Shown in pieces: positions 47,413-58,044 of a stretch of DNA of 64,000 nucleotides. The stretch is from Maratus speciosus (lineage: Eukaryota > Arthropoda > Arachnida > Araneae > Salticidae), in contig OZ010790.1 in NCBI GenBank assembly GCA_963932465.1, positions 351,999,087 through 352,063,086 on the forward strand, in the 5' to 3' direction. The notes beneath the pieces were generated by a model, which had not been told where the DNA came from, searched no databases, and was given only the letters and a program-made list of their open reading frames with translations. Each line of letters starts with the position of its first letter. The stretch's first letter is position 1. The translations under genes and the position numbers were made by a program.

Positions 47413-47490
47413 AACGGAAATCAAAACTTTTCGTGTCTCCACAGTAAGCCTTCACTGACGTTTCGGCAATAAAGTGTTTAATGATTTGGT
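45114..47490 (+). repeat. Dispersed repeat family R1, copy B
   Basis: Shares both ends and an internal block with 19068-21800. The left end starts ACTAGTAAATCTGCAGATCA and includes TTCAGGGGGGTGCCCCCCCTG, a strong GC foldback (~45374). The right part (47015-47475) includes a short CAGA run (47388-47411) and ends CTTCACTGACGTTTC. It is ~350 bp shorter than copy A and carries a separate foldback at ~46110-46255. Confidence 0.65.
46110..46255. repeat. Small foldback inside R1 copy B
   Basis: CATGGCAAGTCTCAGGC (~46110) is an approximate inverted match to GCCGGAGGCTTGGCAGCCCTG (~46235). The outer CAGGGCTGCCA resembles the ends of the 49218-49388 MITE and of hAT-type elements. Confidence 0.35.
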
Positions 47491-47532
47491 TATTATTATT
47501 TTCGAACTTTCCAGATAGATTTTTGTTTAATA

Positions 47533-47576
<44 letters not shown>

Positions 47577-47612
47577 TTTACGTATTTGTATATATATATA
47601 TATATATACACC
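47533..47612. repeat. (TA)n microsatellites
   Basis: Two TA runs separated by TTATATGTATTTACGTATTTG. Both-strand ORFs over this span are artefacts. Confidence 0.9.
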
Positions 47613-47803
47613 ATGTGCCCTCAGAATGGCGGCTTTTTTAAAATGTATATTATTTTTATATTCAATTTTAACAGGAATTATTGCACTGTATTTAAATGAA
47701 TAAACTGTGACTATGGCCAATCAGTGTATATAATATATTATGAAGTTCATAATTGAAATCACATAAACTTCTCGCAATTATAAAGTACAATTGTATTCCT
47801 ACA

Positions 47804-47835
47804 GTTTCGGACAATAAACACTTGTCCGTCCACAG
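47804..47835 (-). ncRNA. Hammerhead-like core, left arm
   Basis: The minus strand reads CTGTGGAC, then GGACAA/TTGTCC (6-bp stem, loop GTGTTTA), then GAAAC. Stem II and GAAA are canonical; the CUGANGA box is changed to CTGTGGA, which should abolish activity. Confidence 0.4.
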
Positions 47836-47999
47836 GGATAACTTTAAGTAGAAACCAACACGGTACAATATCTTTATTAAACAATTTTCAAAGCAAATAC
47901 TGATATTTGCCATTGGAAGTTTTAAAACGCCAATTTCTAAAAACAGTAGTGGTGCCATCTATTGCATAAAATTCGATTTAATATTTATTGGAACGTAAT

Positions 48000-48239
48000 T
48001 TAAATTTTGAAAAATTCTATCCAAGCCCTTGGAATAACATAAGATATACTATAGTTACAGACCTGGTTATTCCTTGTTATTATTTCAAGATTCGTTAATC
48101 TTGGCTTTTTAGGGGTTCTTTTGTCACACACCAAATTCTTGCACTGACAAAATTTATTGATTTTTGTCGCCATTAGAACGAAGTCTTTATAGAGCTGTGC
48201 TGAATATACCATATTAAATATCCCCCTTATGTTCTTCAA
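48000..48239 (-). CDS. Unrecognised ORF (80 aa) in the centre of the inverted-repeat element
   Basis: Basic product with a possible Cys pair (FCQCKNLVC) and a C-terminal IPRAWIEFFKI. It spans half of the space between the arms. No family recognised; it may be a decayed piece of the element's protein. Low confidence that it is coding. Confidence 0.2.
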   Translation of the reverse strand: MKNIRGIFNMVYSAQLYKDFVLMATKINKFCQCKNLVCDKRTPKKPRLTNLEIITRNNQVCNYSISYVIPRAWIEFFKI

Positions 48240-48408
48240 GTCTGTCGCTAAATTTTAGTTTAGTCATTTCAATATTTAAGTTCATTGTTATTGAACTGAA
48301 TGATATTTCATACATTCCTGCTTGACTCCGACTGGAAAGATTCAATATTTTCTCTGAAATTTGTTTAATGTAGATACTGCAATGTGTTGGTCCTCCTTTA
48401 CGTTATCC

Positions 48409-48440
48409 CTGAAGATGGACAAGTGTTTATTTTCCGAAAC
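48409..48440 (+). ncRNA. Hammerhead-like core, right arm
   Basis: Reads CTGAAGA (a valid CUGANGA), T, then GGACAA/TTTTCC around GTGTTTA (one mismatch in stem II), then GAAAC. A downstream AGTGT..ACACT hairpin (48446-48460) could be stem III. The better-preserved core box of the pair. Confidence 0.45.
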
Positions 48441-48564
48441 TGAAAGAGTGTATTGACACTTTATTATTTGTATAATAATTAATTTGTATTACAATTGTAC
48501 TTTATAGTTTATGTGATTTTATTTATGAACTTTAAAATATATTATATTCACTGATTGGCAGTAG

Positions 48565-49215
48565 TAATAGTTTATTAATATTTATTTAAAATTTCTATTA
48601 TATCATTGTGCGTCTCAAAATTTGCTCTTTTGTTTAGTACAGTTCATCAAACAATACATTTTGGTCTTTTTTCGGACTCCCGGAATATATTATGAAATTT
48701 AAATTTTCTCTATATCTTTTAATTTTTCTATAAATGTTTACCATCTAAAATAATTTTTTAACTCAAGTCGGGGTAATTCTTTCCTGTTTTAACATTATTC
48801 CACACATTCATTTTACTTTTATTTCATTTCATTATAAATGCTTACATTAATATTTTGTTTCTCTTTCCAAAATCTTTTAATTTTTTTTTATTTAAATTTT
48901 TTTTTAATTTATCTTAAATGTATTTGTAGCACAATTTTATTTTAGTTTTAGTTTTAAAAAAGCCTTTTTTTCTCGCGCTAATCGGAGGGAACCCTTCACT
49001 TTTTGTCAGCTATTAGTCTGTTTATTTAATCCCTCCCATTGGATACAAATATGGCAGAGCTGATATATGATCCTCTAATAATCTAGAATATACTGGATTT
49101 TGCAAGAAAAGTTGAAGCAGTAGAAAGCCAAAAAATATTTTTATTGCAACATTATCGATTGGTAATTTGTGGCGTATGTTCTGCTTTCGAGTAACATAAT
49201 CAACGTGTTTCCATT
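48565..49215. other. AT-rich stretch without a gene
   Basis: Nothing recognised. Confidence 0.5.
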
Positions 49216-49217
49216 AC

Positions 49218-49388
49218 CAGGGCTGCCACAAGCGACTATTTTTTATTTCTATTTCGCAAAACTTTTTCAAAACAAAATTCTTTTACATAACCTTTGGTAA
49301 AATTCGTAAGAGATATATCTACAAAATGTATATATTTTTTAAATATTGGGGCGAAATAAATATAGAAATAGTTGCCTGTGCAGCCCTG
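49218..49388. mobile_element. MITE with ~40-bp TIRs (CAGGGCTG ends), hAT-like
   Basis: CAGGGCTGCCACAAGCGACT at the left pairs with the reverse complement of AGTTGCCTGTGCAGCCCTG at the right, and the pairing continues through TATTTCGC / GCGAAATA. 171 bp in all. The CAGGG ends suggest a hAT-type MITE. The flanks CCATTACC / GCATTATA are a poor 8-bp match, so the duplication is decayed or absent. Confidence 0.6.
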
Positions 49389-49394
49389 CATTAT

Positions 49395-51065
49395 AGATAA
49401 TTGAGACCTAATCATTTTACAGAGAAACTACAAAACTTCTTCGATGCTTAGAAAAATTCAATAGTGCGTTTTGGGCAACATCATGTTATTAATAATTGTC
49501 AATATTAAGAACTTCTATTGTATGGAACAATGCGATGATTTTCAGTGGAGTCTTCGTTATAAAAACGAGAGATATAAAGCAATTATGATTACAGGAAAGG
49601 TTCCAGCTAATGATTGCATAGATCTTATCCCACTTATGTATATGTGTGTGTGCATTGCTTTATATATATGTATATATGATATTAATTATAAATACTCCTT
49701 ATGTAAATTATATACGCATAACAATTTTACTAGTAATTTATAAGGGAAAGAATGGCATATGAAGGATCTGTACTGTAAATAAACATTACCAGTTGCACTC
49801 TAGACATAGATTACATAACCTGGCCTAATGCTACATCTGGTTGCAAGTAACAAATTACAATTTATAAACTTTCTTTGTTTCCATAGTGTTTCTGTAACTT
49901 TGTTGATTTCTTGGTATTTTTAAACATAAAGAGTTATGTTCTTTCGAAAGAAAGCAGAAACATTAAAATAAGCACTTTCGTCATAGTAATAAGTGTAAAA
50001 GTTTACTGGAGTGCCAAACAGCAATTGTAAATCTTGAATATGGAAATGAGATCATGCTGCGAAAAATGATAATATCAAAGTCTTACACGTACTAATGTGC
50101 TTAAGGGAAGGAAATTTGTCATTTCGTACCAAAAACGTTATTAACGTGTAATTAAGAATAAATATTATGACAAGGAGCAAACGTTTATCAGTACTTGAAT
50201 TATTATTATTACGTTAATTAGCAAAAGCTTCTTAAACTTTTTATGTAAATATTTCTTTCTTTAAAAGATTATAATTTTTAATCTTAAAGATGAACGAGGT
50301 TTCTTTTTATCCATTTCACTAGACCAAACCTTTTTTTATTAAATAACATTTATTAAAAGTACAGATAACATTTAAAAAATCATATTGCAAGTTACCTTAC
50401 CTGGTAGATCAGGCTGAAACAGTTAATGAGATTTTATTTTATTTAATTATACTTCTTCTAATCTAACTTTTGTCTGTGAATTTTTTGTAGTTAGAAGATA
50501 GAAGTAGAATTTGTAGTAGATTTTGTAGTAGAAGTTAGGAGATAATATTATACAAATAACTCAATGCGTGAAAAAAAATTATCCAATAATCAGAAATAAA
50601 AAATATCACAAAGAACAACCTATTTTTTTTTAAATCAGTGAATTAAAATATTTATATTTTTAAAAAATAAAGTACGTTTTAACTTTGAACTTAAGTAAAC
50701 AGTTATAAGTCTATTGACTTCAGACATACGTTTCATACTTCATAGAAATCAGAAGTATTAAAAGTTTAAAGTCACGTTGTCAAAATATTTGCCTTGAAAG
50801 GATTTTCTTTCAAAAAAGCTTATTCTGAAAAAGCAATTATCGATGTGCTTTTTTCGAAATTCTTTATTTCTATAAATCAAAGCAGTTAAAAACTTAGTTT
50901 ACTAAAAGTGTTTTTTGAAATTTTTTGTACTTATTTCAGTGTTTAATAATACATTTTTGACAGACTATTAAACTGTCTTGCGAAGGAAAATGTTTCAATA
51001 ACGAAAAATTACAATTATTGTGGATATTTTTATTTTTATTTTAATAATAACCAAAATTTTAAAAC
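49395..51065. other. AT-rich stretch without an accepted gene
   Basis: A 90-aa plus-strand ORF (49471-49743) is the best candidate but runs into a hydrophobic TA-derived tail and has no motif. The rest is featureless. Confidence 0.45.
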
Positions 51066-51069
51066 CGTA

Positions 51070-52145
51070 AGGTAGACCGGAGCACGTTTACGAGTTTTTT
51101 TTTTTCTTTTTTGCAATGAATTTTTTAATTTTTATGTGTTAACTTAGGAACTTTTAGACATTGCGATTTTATAAAGACGTTAATAAAGTAAAAATTTGTG
51201 TATTAAGTTGTTGTGTTTTAAACAGTAAAGAAATTTTTTTAGGTCCAAGTTTACGCATCTAGTGGGGCACGTTTACTCATATTATAAGTGATACCAAGGA
51301 ATAAGTGAAATAAATATTTAATCAAATTGAAATGTTTTATTTATAAATTAAAACACTGTTTAAAAAAATTGAAGAGAATTGATTAAAGAACATTTTATAG
51401 GCCTAACTGAAAACATAAGGCTTATTGCTAATTAAAAACAGAAACTCTTTAGTCATCTTCATCATCACTGTTACAGTTTTTACAAACAAAAAATAACGTA
51501 TTTCTTTTTGCACACATGTCATGGGAACACCTTTTGCATCTAAGACATTGGACCAGTCTTGACCGCTTTTTTGGATTGGTTGTATGATTCCAAACAATAA
51601 ATACATATGCAGTTTTCATCTTCGTCATCAGATTCATCATTCACTATTTTCTTTATTCCAGCGTGTACAAACTTTTTCTCGTTTGCAGTTTTTAATTTCA
51701 TACTTTTTCCTTTGCTATCTTCTTGTTCTGCTTCAATAGAAACTAGTAAATTTTTATGTAATTGCTTCTTTTTGAACGTGCGTAAAGGTGCCCCGTTGCC
51801 ATGTTTGGATTTATTTTTAACTTGTAAAGAAAATTAATAACATTCCTATTCCTACAAATACAGTTCTCAAAAAATGATAAAATTCTGCTAATATTCATAT
51901 ATTTGTTTATCCTTAAATAAGTATTATTAGTTCACAATAAGTTTCAATAAGTTCAACACAGAACTTACTCACATTGACAGAAAACAGATTATCCTTTCCT
52001 CGTGCTAGACCGAAGCTCCACTGACGCTCAAAAGCCTGTGAGGATACCCACTAGAGAGCAGCATCAATCTGTCATAAATGATGTCATGGCAGTTATAATT
52101 CGTTTCGGGAAAAAGTGCATAGCGTAAACGTGCCCCGTTCTACCA
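51070..52145 (-). mobile_element. TA-flanked TIR transposon, deleted pogo/Tigger-like
   Basis: The ends are (TA)AGGTAGACCGGAGCACG at 51070 and CGTAAACGTGCCCCGTTCTA ending with CCA(TA) at 52145. They match at ~20 of 23 positions as inverted repeats. Flanking TA on both sides fits the Tc1/mariner-pogo superfamily. 1076 bp long. Only the C-terminus of a transposase-like protein remains inside (see 51449-51830). Confidence 0.7.
51449..51830 (-). pseudogene. C-terminal zinc-finger tail of a pogo/Tigger-like transposase
   Basis: The upstream piece (51640-51830) is basic then acidic (KIVNDESDDEDENC). After a frame change the last piece (51449-51640) reads RSRLVQCLRCKRCSHDMCAKRN then FVCKNCNSDDEDD and stops. 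The CxxC...CxxC..H..C...CxxC spacing is that of the PHD-like finger at the end of many Tigger/pogo-family proteins. The usual W before the H is a C here. The DDE domain is deleted. Confidence 0.6.
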
Positions 52146-52149
52146 TACT

Positions 52150-52975
52150 TACCTAACAATTTTGAACTTTTTACAAAATTTTATAACTTGCTTTTTCTAC
52201 AAATACATACTGCAACACTAACGGGCAGATTAAAAGAAAAAACTACTTATTGTAAAACAAAAAATTAAAATATATTTTGATTGTAAAAGTACAGTAAAAG
52301 TTACCATTTTTTAATGTTAATAAAAACAAACTATTTATGGTACAGATAATGCATTTCCTAGTTGTATTATATGCACGTTAAAGATTGTCAAAAGAAAATA
52401 TCAAATTATATGTGAAATATATATTGAAATTTCAAAAGTTTGATATTTCATATATAGAAAAAACACAAACTAAGAAAAAAATAATTTAGAGATTTCAATT
52501 ATGATATATTTATAAGTAAATGGACTCAAGATAATGCTTTATTTTTGCATATTTATGATCATCAAACTTTAGATAATTGATACAGACAAACCTAAAACTG
52601 TATTGGTAGACATCTGAGTCAAATAAAATAATAAAGTGATTGTTATGCTTGCTCAGCTTTGCATGGTTACGCTTAATAACATACCTTTAGAATATGTTTA
52701 CTTTAGAAATAATATTAAATCCCTTAAAAAACGATTATCAACAAGTTGCCATTTATTAAATTATTTCTATAAACTTGAATTCAAGAAAGATGCGGCTCTG
52801 AAATTAAACATTGAGTTTTTCCATATGTGCATTTTTTTAGATTTTTTTTTAAACAAGTATTTTAAGATCTTAGTAGCATTATTTATTTTTAACTCCGAAA
52901 TGCTATTAGAATGTATTATTATTTTCCGTACTTTCTGCCGAAATAATAATACGATATTGTCACTCAGAACTTCTA
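52150..52975. other. AT-rich stretch; 129-aa ORF not accepted
   Basis: The plus ORF 52636-53025 is Phe/Ile/Asn-rich, overlaps a minus ORF and runs into the next repeat; no motif. Confidence 0.4.
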
Positions 52976-52981
52976 GACATA

Positions 52982-53225
52982 TTAACCCTTCGGTGGTCAC
53001 AGACGCGTATCCGCGGTCAAAATAAAGTGCTTCTAAAGGGATATGGCCGCTTATACGCGCCCAGAAATATCTGCTTTAAAAGCGTTATGAACGCGTATAG
53101 ACGGTGGGCATTTGTTATGTCTAAATGGTCACCGTCGCGTATACGCGTTTGTGCTTCCCCCCATTGTTGGAGACTGGGAGTTAAAGAAGGCGTTTATCAA
53201 CCACTCCTTCTTTCCACTACATAAT
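52982..53225 (+). repeat. Possible piggyBac-like left terminus (TTAACCCTTCGG...)
   Basis: TTAA followed by CCCTTCGGTGGTCAC opens a GC-rich patch with four related palindromic sub-repeats around ACGCGTAT / ATACGCG (53001, 53051, 53090, 53133). TTAA plus CCCTT and GC-rich subterminal repeats are typical of piggyBac ends. No matching right end or transposase found. Confidence 0.35.
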
Positions 53226-53814
53226 AGGCATGGACTATTTGTCAAGTAGTTTATTGTAGTCGAATGCTTTTAGAGATTTGGTTGAAAAATGCCCTAGAGA
53301 ATTACGTTTTCTGTAAATGGATAAGAATAGCATTATATTTCAAAACAGATACTATGGTGAATTCATAGAATATATACAGTACAAGGGTTATAGTTTTTGT
53401 GTGGAATTAGAAAAATTCATAGAATATCAGTGTTTACTTATTTTATTTTATCATTCTTTGCCATAAGATTATATTCCATTATAATAATTATTAGTATTTC
53501 CAAAAATTTGCAATGTTGCATTTATTGTTTGAATGAATACATGCGTTCTTTTCTTTTTATTTATTTCTTTTTTTGTTTTCTTTTCTTTTTAAAAAGTATT
53601 CCAATGTTTTTTCATTTAACTATAATACTAAATACTTAAAAGCGTTTTTATAATTTCTTTTTTCTTACTTGCATCACTTTTGCTGTGTAATAATAATTAA
53701 AATATCAAAAACCCAAATTAATATTACACTTTAAAAATATTTTCTAATTTATAATTGCTGCTCAAATTTTATTCAAATTTTAGTGTAACTTTAAAACTAT
53801 ACCGTGTATATATA

Positions 53815-54463
53815 TCGTAATGTACCGAAAGTAAGCGGCCGAAATACCGAAAGTCCGAAAACGGCCCTCCTCATATATGTGAATTATTCCTTTTTTGAAA
53901 AAGTGCCATTTATAAGACCTCATCTTCAAGCTTTTTACTGGAAATTCTTTAAGTTTCTTGTTTACATATCTCCCTAATGAATGTATCTTATGAAATATCA
54001 TTGAATGGCATACTTCGCTATGCACGCTACAATACCTTCGAAAAGAATATTTTTTTCGAAGTGTACTATTAATCTTTTCCTTCATTTTTATGCACTAAGA
54101 TTTAATAAATAATATTTATATAGAGTTTAAGTTTTATAATTTCTGTTCATATTTCTTTGATATCTAATTTAATTATTTTATACGAGTTTGTTTTATTAAT
54201 TTATTATTTTTATTAATGGAAACTATTTAGCTCCTACCGGAGGGGATATTATAACCAAACAATATTAATTTGATCTGATTTTATTTTGAAAATTGTAAAG
54301 ATCCAGTGAAATTTCATAAATTTCAAATATACCGCACCCCCCCCCCCCCGTGGCCTGCCTTTTCCCCAATTCTTTCAATTTCTACAGTTCCAATTATATG
54401 CCCCTCCTATAATCATTAAAATATCTTGTCTGCTAAAGGGGGCTTATTTTCGGTACTTTACGG
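53815..54463. mobile_element. 649-bp TA-flanked TIR element
   Basis: The left end (TA)TCGTAATGTACCGAAAGTAAG pairs with the right CTTATTTTCGGTACTTTACGG(TA), about 18 of 21. The minus-strand ORF 53780-54085 fills half of it but has no recognised domain. The TA flanks suggest a mariner/pogo-type MITE, which the ORF does not confirm. Confidence 0.6.
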
Positions 54464-54469
54464 TACACG

Positions 54470-55080
54470 TTTTTTTAGAGAAATTCCCATATAAAATGAT
54501 TAAAATGGTGTTATTACTATAATTCACCTGTGGGAGAAAATTTTAAAATCATGGTATTAACACAGATTGAAATTGCAACGATCAAATAGTCAAATGATAC
54601 TATATACCAAACAATACTAAAATACCAATCTAGGGTAACTCTTTTAGTAGGAAAGCGGAAATTCTTTCATAAAATAATTTGCATCTGACTAAAAAACCAC
54701 CCTCAAAAAACAAAAGTGGGGTAGTGTTTAAAACATAGTGACACTTTGTTCCATAGAACTGACAGTGTGGGTGTCTTACATGCCTCCCAACCCCCGTGTT
54801 TTGAAAGGTACTATACCGCAAAGCAATAAGCTTCTCAGGAGGCCCCACCCGTGACAAAATAAATAAGGGAGGTAAACAGGGAAGATATCTTCTAAGAACG
54901 CCTTTTTTCAGATTAGCTATTGCACTGTATCGAGAAAAAAAACGAGTCAGTATTACTTTCACAATAGTTCAGTTTTTACACGGTTTATGAATACACAAAA
55001 TTGTTTCCAGCTATAACGTTGAAAAAAATCTTTTTTCTCTTAACTAAAGAAAAAAATAATAATAATATCGTGATATCGCT
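54470..55080. other. Stretch upstream of the piggyBac N-terminal piece
   Basis: A 110-aa minus ORF (54630-54962) has no recognised domain. It may be the 5' region of the piggyBac element; no TTAA end could be fixed. Confidence 0.35.
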
Positions 55081-55085
55081 ATAAA

Positions 55086-55346
55086 ATGCATTCTGATTCA
55101 GAAGAAGAAAGTTTGATTGACTCTTCAGATGAAGCATTTTTATCCCCTTTATCGGATTCTGAGGGTGAGGATGATATACATATAGAGGATGTAAGAAACT
55201 GGTGTAAGATTGGCAAAACAGCTGAAGTATTACCTCCACCAAAATTTTGTTTTGCCGGAAAACCTGGGATAAAAATCTACATTATCAATGCAGACTTGGC
55301 GCTGTGGAGGGGGGGGGGTAGCCACAGAACTTCTAACAGTGATTAA
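55086..55346 (+). pseudogene. piggyBac-like transposase N-terminal remnant
   Basis: Starts MHSDSEEESLIDSSDE, an acidic Ser/Glu leader like other piggyBac proteins. A W-C-(K)-I motif follows (NWCKIGK, ~55196-55215), then PPPKFCFAGKPGIKI, which matches the P.F.F.G.PGI signature before the transposase core. The frame collapses at a G9 run (55310-55318) and stops at 55346. The DDE core is absent. A different copy from the one at the window start. Confidence 0.65.
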
Positions 55347-55349
55347 TCA

Positions 55350-56925
55350 AAATCCTTTTATTTTTTTAAATGTTCAAATGCTGGAAAAATCAATACTTTA
55401 AACACGAAAAATTAACAATTAATTTATCTCCCCCCCCCCCCCAACGCACACCAGTATGATTAAAACAAATTTAATAATAGAGATATGATTTTTTTTTTTT
55501 AAGATATAGTTCTTAAGTATACTTTTGAATAAAGTAAAAAAGAAAAAAAGTATACCTATTAAAACTGTAACTACTTCTAAGTTCGGGACCTTAAATTATG
55601 GTTGTTTGGGCAAATGACCCATTTGCCCAGACAGAAATCGCACTTCTCAATCTTTTCAATCATGTTGGAATCTAAAGTGACTATTTTTTGACATATTCCT
55701 GAATTCATGTCTTTCGTCATCAGGTGCTCTTATTCAGAAAGAATTAAGTCGAACATTTTTTTCTATTTTTCGATAAATAATTTTTAGAAAATGCTGTCAA
55801 AATTGGCGATTAGAATCGATTTTTTGTACTCGACAGCCCAACAAAAGTCATAATAGGGAAACGACCACTTATAACTTAAAATGTAATTCATATCTTGAAA
55901 AACAGAAAAAACAAAAATCTATTTGATTTTAAATTATTTAAATGGTCATGCCTGCAAGTGTCATGCTTTTATATTTACAAATTACCCTTTAATTTTATCT
56001 GGAAATTTTCCATTGCTTTGCTGAACATCCACATTTTCTTACCCCAAACAATTCTAACCAATAAGTTTTAGATTCCAAATTTTATATCAAAGCACCTTTG
56101 GAAAAACATTTTTATTTTTGCTTCATGCAGGACCGGAAATTTTCACGAAAAGGAACACCATTTCAAAATTATTGTTGGCTAATTTTTAGCCCCAGAATGC
56201 CATTTCTTCCTCTCAGTTTATTTTATGTCGTCTCCAAAAAATAATGTTGCGTTGCATAAGCTAGCCGTAAAACAAAGCAGATGTATCATTGTACTGTTAA
56301 ATACACTACTGCATTTTTTAAATTTCTAAGTGTCGCACATTTTCAATTTTTATACCGTCGTATTCGAAAAAAAAGTACTTTTTATTGCAATTTGTTTGAA
56401 AACTGCACCCCCATTTATTTTTAAATTATAAATTTTTTTTGGAAGTTTTTTCCACCATTTGTTTAATTTTGGCAACTCAAGTATTCCATTTCTGTAGAAA
56501 ATCAAGGAATAATAGTGGAAAAATAGCAATTATATCTTTTTGTTGCCATTTTCTCAGAAAAACTGAAAAAAATGTAATTAAAATACGTGCTAATTTGAAA
56601 AAAAAAGAATGATTTCTGATAAAACATGGAGCTATTATAAACTAAATTTAATTTAATTATCTATATTACAAACTAATGAAGCCATGTGAATCAATGAAGC
56701 CATGTGAATCATTAGATAGCCGATTTTTTTTTTGGTTGAGTTTCTTTTTTTTTTTTTTTTTTGGGGGGGGGGGGGGGTATTATTTAGCGTTAGTGACGTC
56801 ATATGAATACTTTTCTATAGATGTTGTTAACATGGTAAATGAAGAATTCTTCAGAGGATGCGAATGACGTCCTTTTATATAAAATAAAAGCGTGTGTTTT
56901 AAGTCTTACAACTGAAATATGTTTT
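55350..56925. other. Intergenic stretch with homopolymers, no gene
   Basis: Contains a C12 run (~55431-55442), a 10-bp perfect hairpin TGGGCAAATG.ACC.CATTTGCCCA (55607-55629), a tandem pair of AATGAAGCCATGTGAATC (56675-56709) and T/G runs (56746-56777). Confidence 0.5.
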
Positions 56926-56931
56926 GTACTA

Positions 56932-57359
56932 CACTAGAGTTCCGCTTAACCGGGTTTTCGCTTTAACCGAGTTATTTTGTTCTGATGGACTGGTGGTTTC
57001 TGTTATTATAAAACAGCTATTATAAATGAAGTGTTAGGTAAAGATGAAAGTGGAGCCGTAAAAAGTTAGAACTCTGATTTTCTGATCAGAACAGGAAAAA
57101 AAAATTTCCATAATTTTTTTTACCATTGTTTCTCCATTCTGGCCAGAAAATCATAGTTTTTACGACTGCTCTTTCATCTTCACCTAACACTTCATTTATA
57201 ATAGTTATTTCATAAAAATGGAAGCCATCAGTCCATCAGACGAAAATTATCTATTCCAAAGGTATAAGTTCGATTGAAAAAAACTATGAACTAATTAATG
57301 AATTGAGTGAAATTTTACATTTCATCTCTTTTGTGGCTGACGATTTGTGTAAATCCGGT
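56932..57359 (+). mobile_element. Tigger/pogo-type MITE, left part
   Basis: Begins after TA with CACTAGAGTTCCGCTTAACC, matching in inverted form the GCGGGACTCTATTG at 63698-63711. The internal arms 56979-57110 and 57120-57243 are inverted copies (CTGATGGACTG, ATTATAAATGAAGTGTTAGGT.AAGATGAAAG), so the MITE body folds. Interrupted at CCGGT by the BEL/Pao insertion; the rest is at 63644-63711. Without the insertion the element would be ~496 bp. Confidence 0.75.
57355..57359. repeat. BEL/Pao target-site duplication, left (CCGGT)
   Basis: Repeated at 63639-63643 directly after the 3' LTR. Confidence 0.9.
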
Positions 57360-57567
57360 TGTTGCCGCTAGAAGCGCCATCTATGTGGTTTGTTTTGAAA
57401 CTAGTGAGTTGGGTTCGAGACGCCGATCCGAGGAGTAGTGTAAATATCGGCTCTTGATCCATTTATTGTTTGTGAATTAAAATTTAATAAGTAATACAGT
57501 CCGCTAGTTTTATTTTATTGTGAGTTGTGTGCAGTGATTATTTGAGAAAGAGCGATCGGCGGGAACA
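57360..57567 (+). repeat. 5' LTR (208 bp)
   Basis: TG...CA bounded. Compared with the 3' LTR it shows TC/GT at the GGGTTCGAG position (~57414) and T/A in CGCTAGTTTTA (~57507). Expected to hold promoter and R region; no TATA box is obvious. Confidence 0.95.
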
Positions 57568-57575
57568 CCTTTTTT

Positions 57576-57592
57576 TGGTCCGTCGAGCCGGA
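57576..57592 (+). promoter_or_regulatory. Primer binding site, tRNA-Tyr-type
   Basis: TGGTCCGTCGAGCCGGA, 8 bases after the LTR, is complementary to the 3' end of eukaryotic tRNA-Tyr (ending CCGGCTCGAAGGACCA) at 16 of 17 positions. The match is from memory of tRNA-Tyr; the host tRNA could match fully. Confidence 0.65.
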
Positions 57593-58044
57593 GAAAAGAA
57601 CAAGCATTTAATTACGTATTTAAAGTGTTTCGATTTTAGAGTCAACGAGATAAGTGTACCGTAACGAATTAAGTGTTTTCCTTTTATGAGAATTTGTGCA
57701 TTTTAATACGTTGTTATAATATTGTTTAATAGTGTGGCGTTAAAAAATATATATATATATATATACTTTATTACGAGGAGTTTATATCAAGCAGTTGTTT
57801 TGATTCAAGAACAAAAAGAATTATGTTCTTTCAGAGCAGAGTTGCGCAATCGTAAGCGATCATTTAAAGCAGAGAATAACAAAGTTATTTCGAAATGCTG
57901 ATTATGAGAAGATAAATGAAATAAATAAAAGAAACGAAATATTTTTTCTGCCGTAACTCAGCAGTTTGGTAAAAGTGATTCATCTTTATTTTTGGAGGTA
58001 TGTGAGATTTATTTATTTATTTATTGTGAACTATATTTATTAAA

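Larger units (their letters stand above)
47705..48560. mobile_element. Inverted-repeat element with a hammerhead-like core in each arm
   Basis: 47712-47850 and 48398-48552 are inverted copies (GCCAATCAGTG, AATATATT, AGTTCATAA, AATCACATAAACT, TAAAGTACAATTGTA, CAGTTTCGGA.AATAAACACT, GGGATAAC). The right arm has ~25 extra bases. The ~545-bp centre has minus-strand ORFs (47692-47958, 48000-48239) with no recognised domain. The arrangement fits PLE-type pseudo-LTRs. Confidence 0.65.

Noticed and set aside
49471..49743. Possible host exon (90 aa)
   Set aside because: Splice-like AG upstream and some mixed composition, but no domain, a hydrophobic TA-derived tail and no partner exons.
52636..53025. 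129-aa plus-strand ORF
   Set aside because: AT-driven composition, overlapping opposite-strand ORF, runs into a GC-rich repeat, no recognisable domain.
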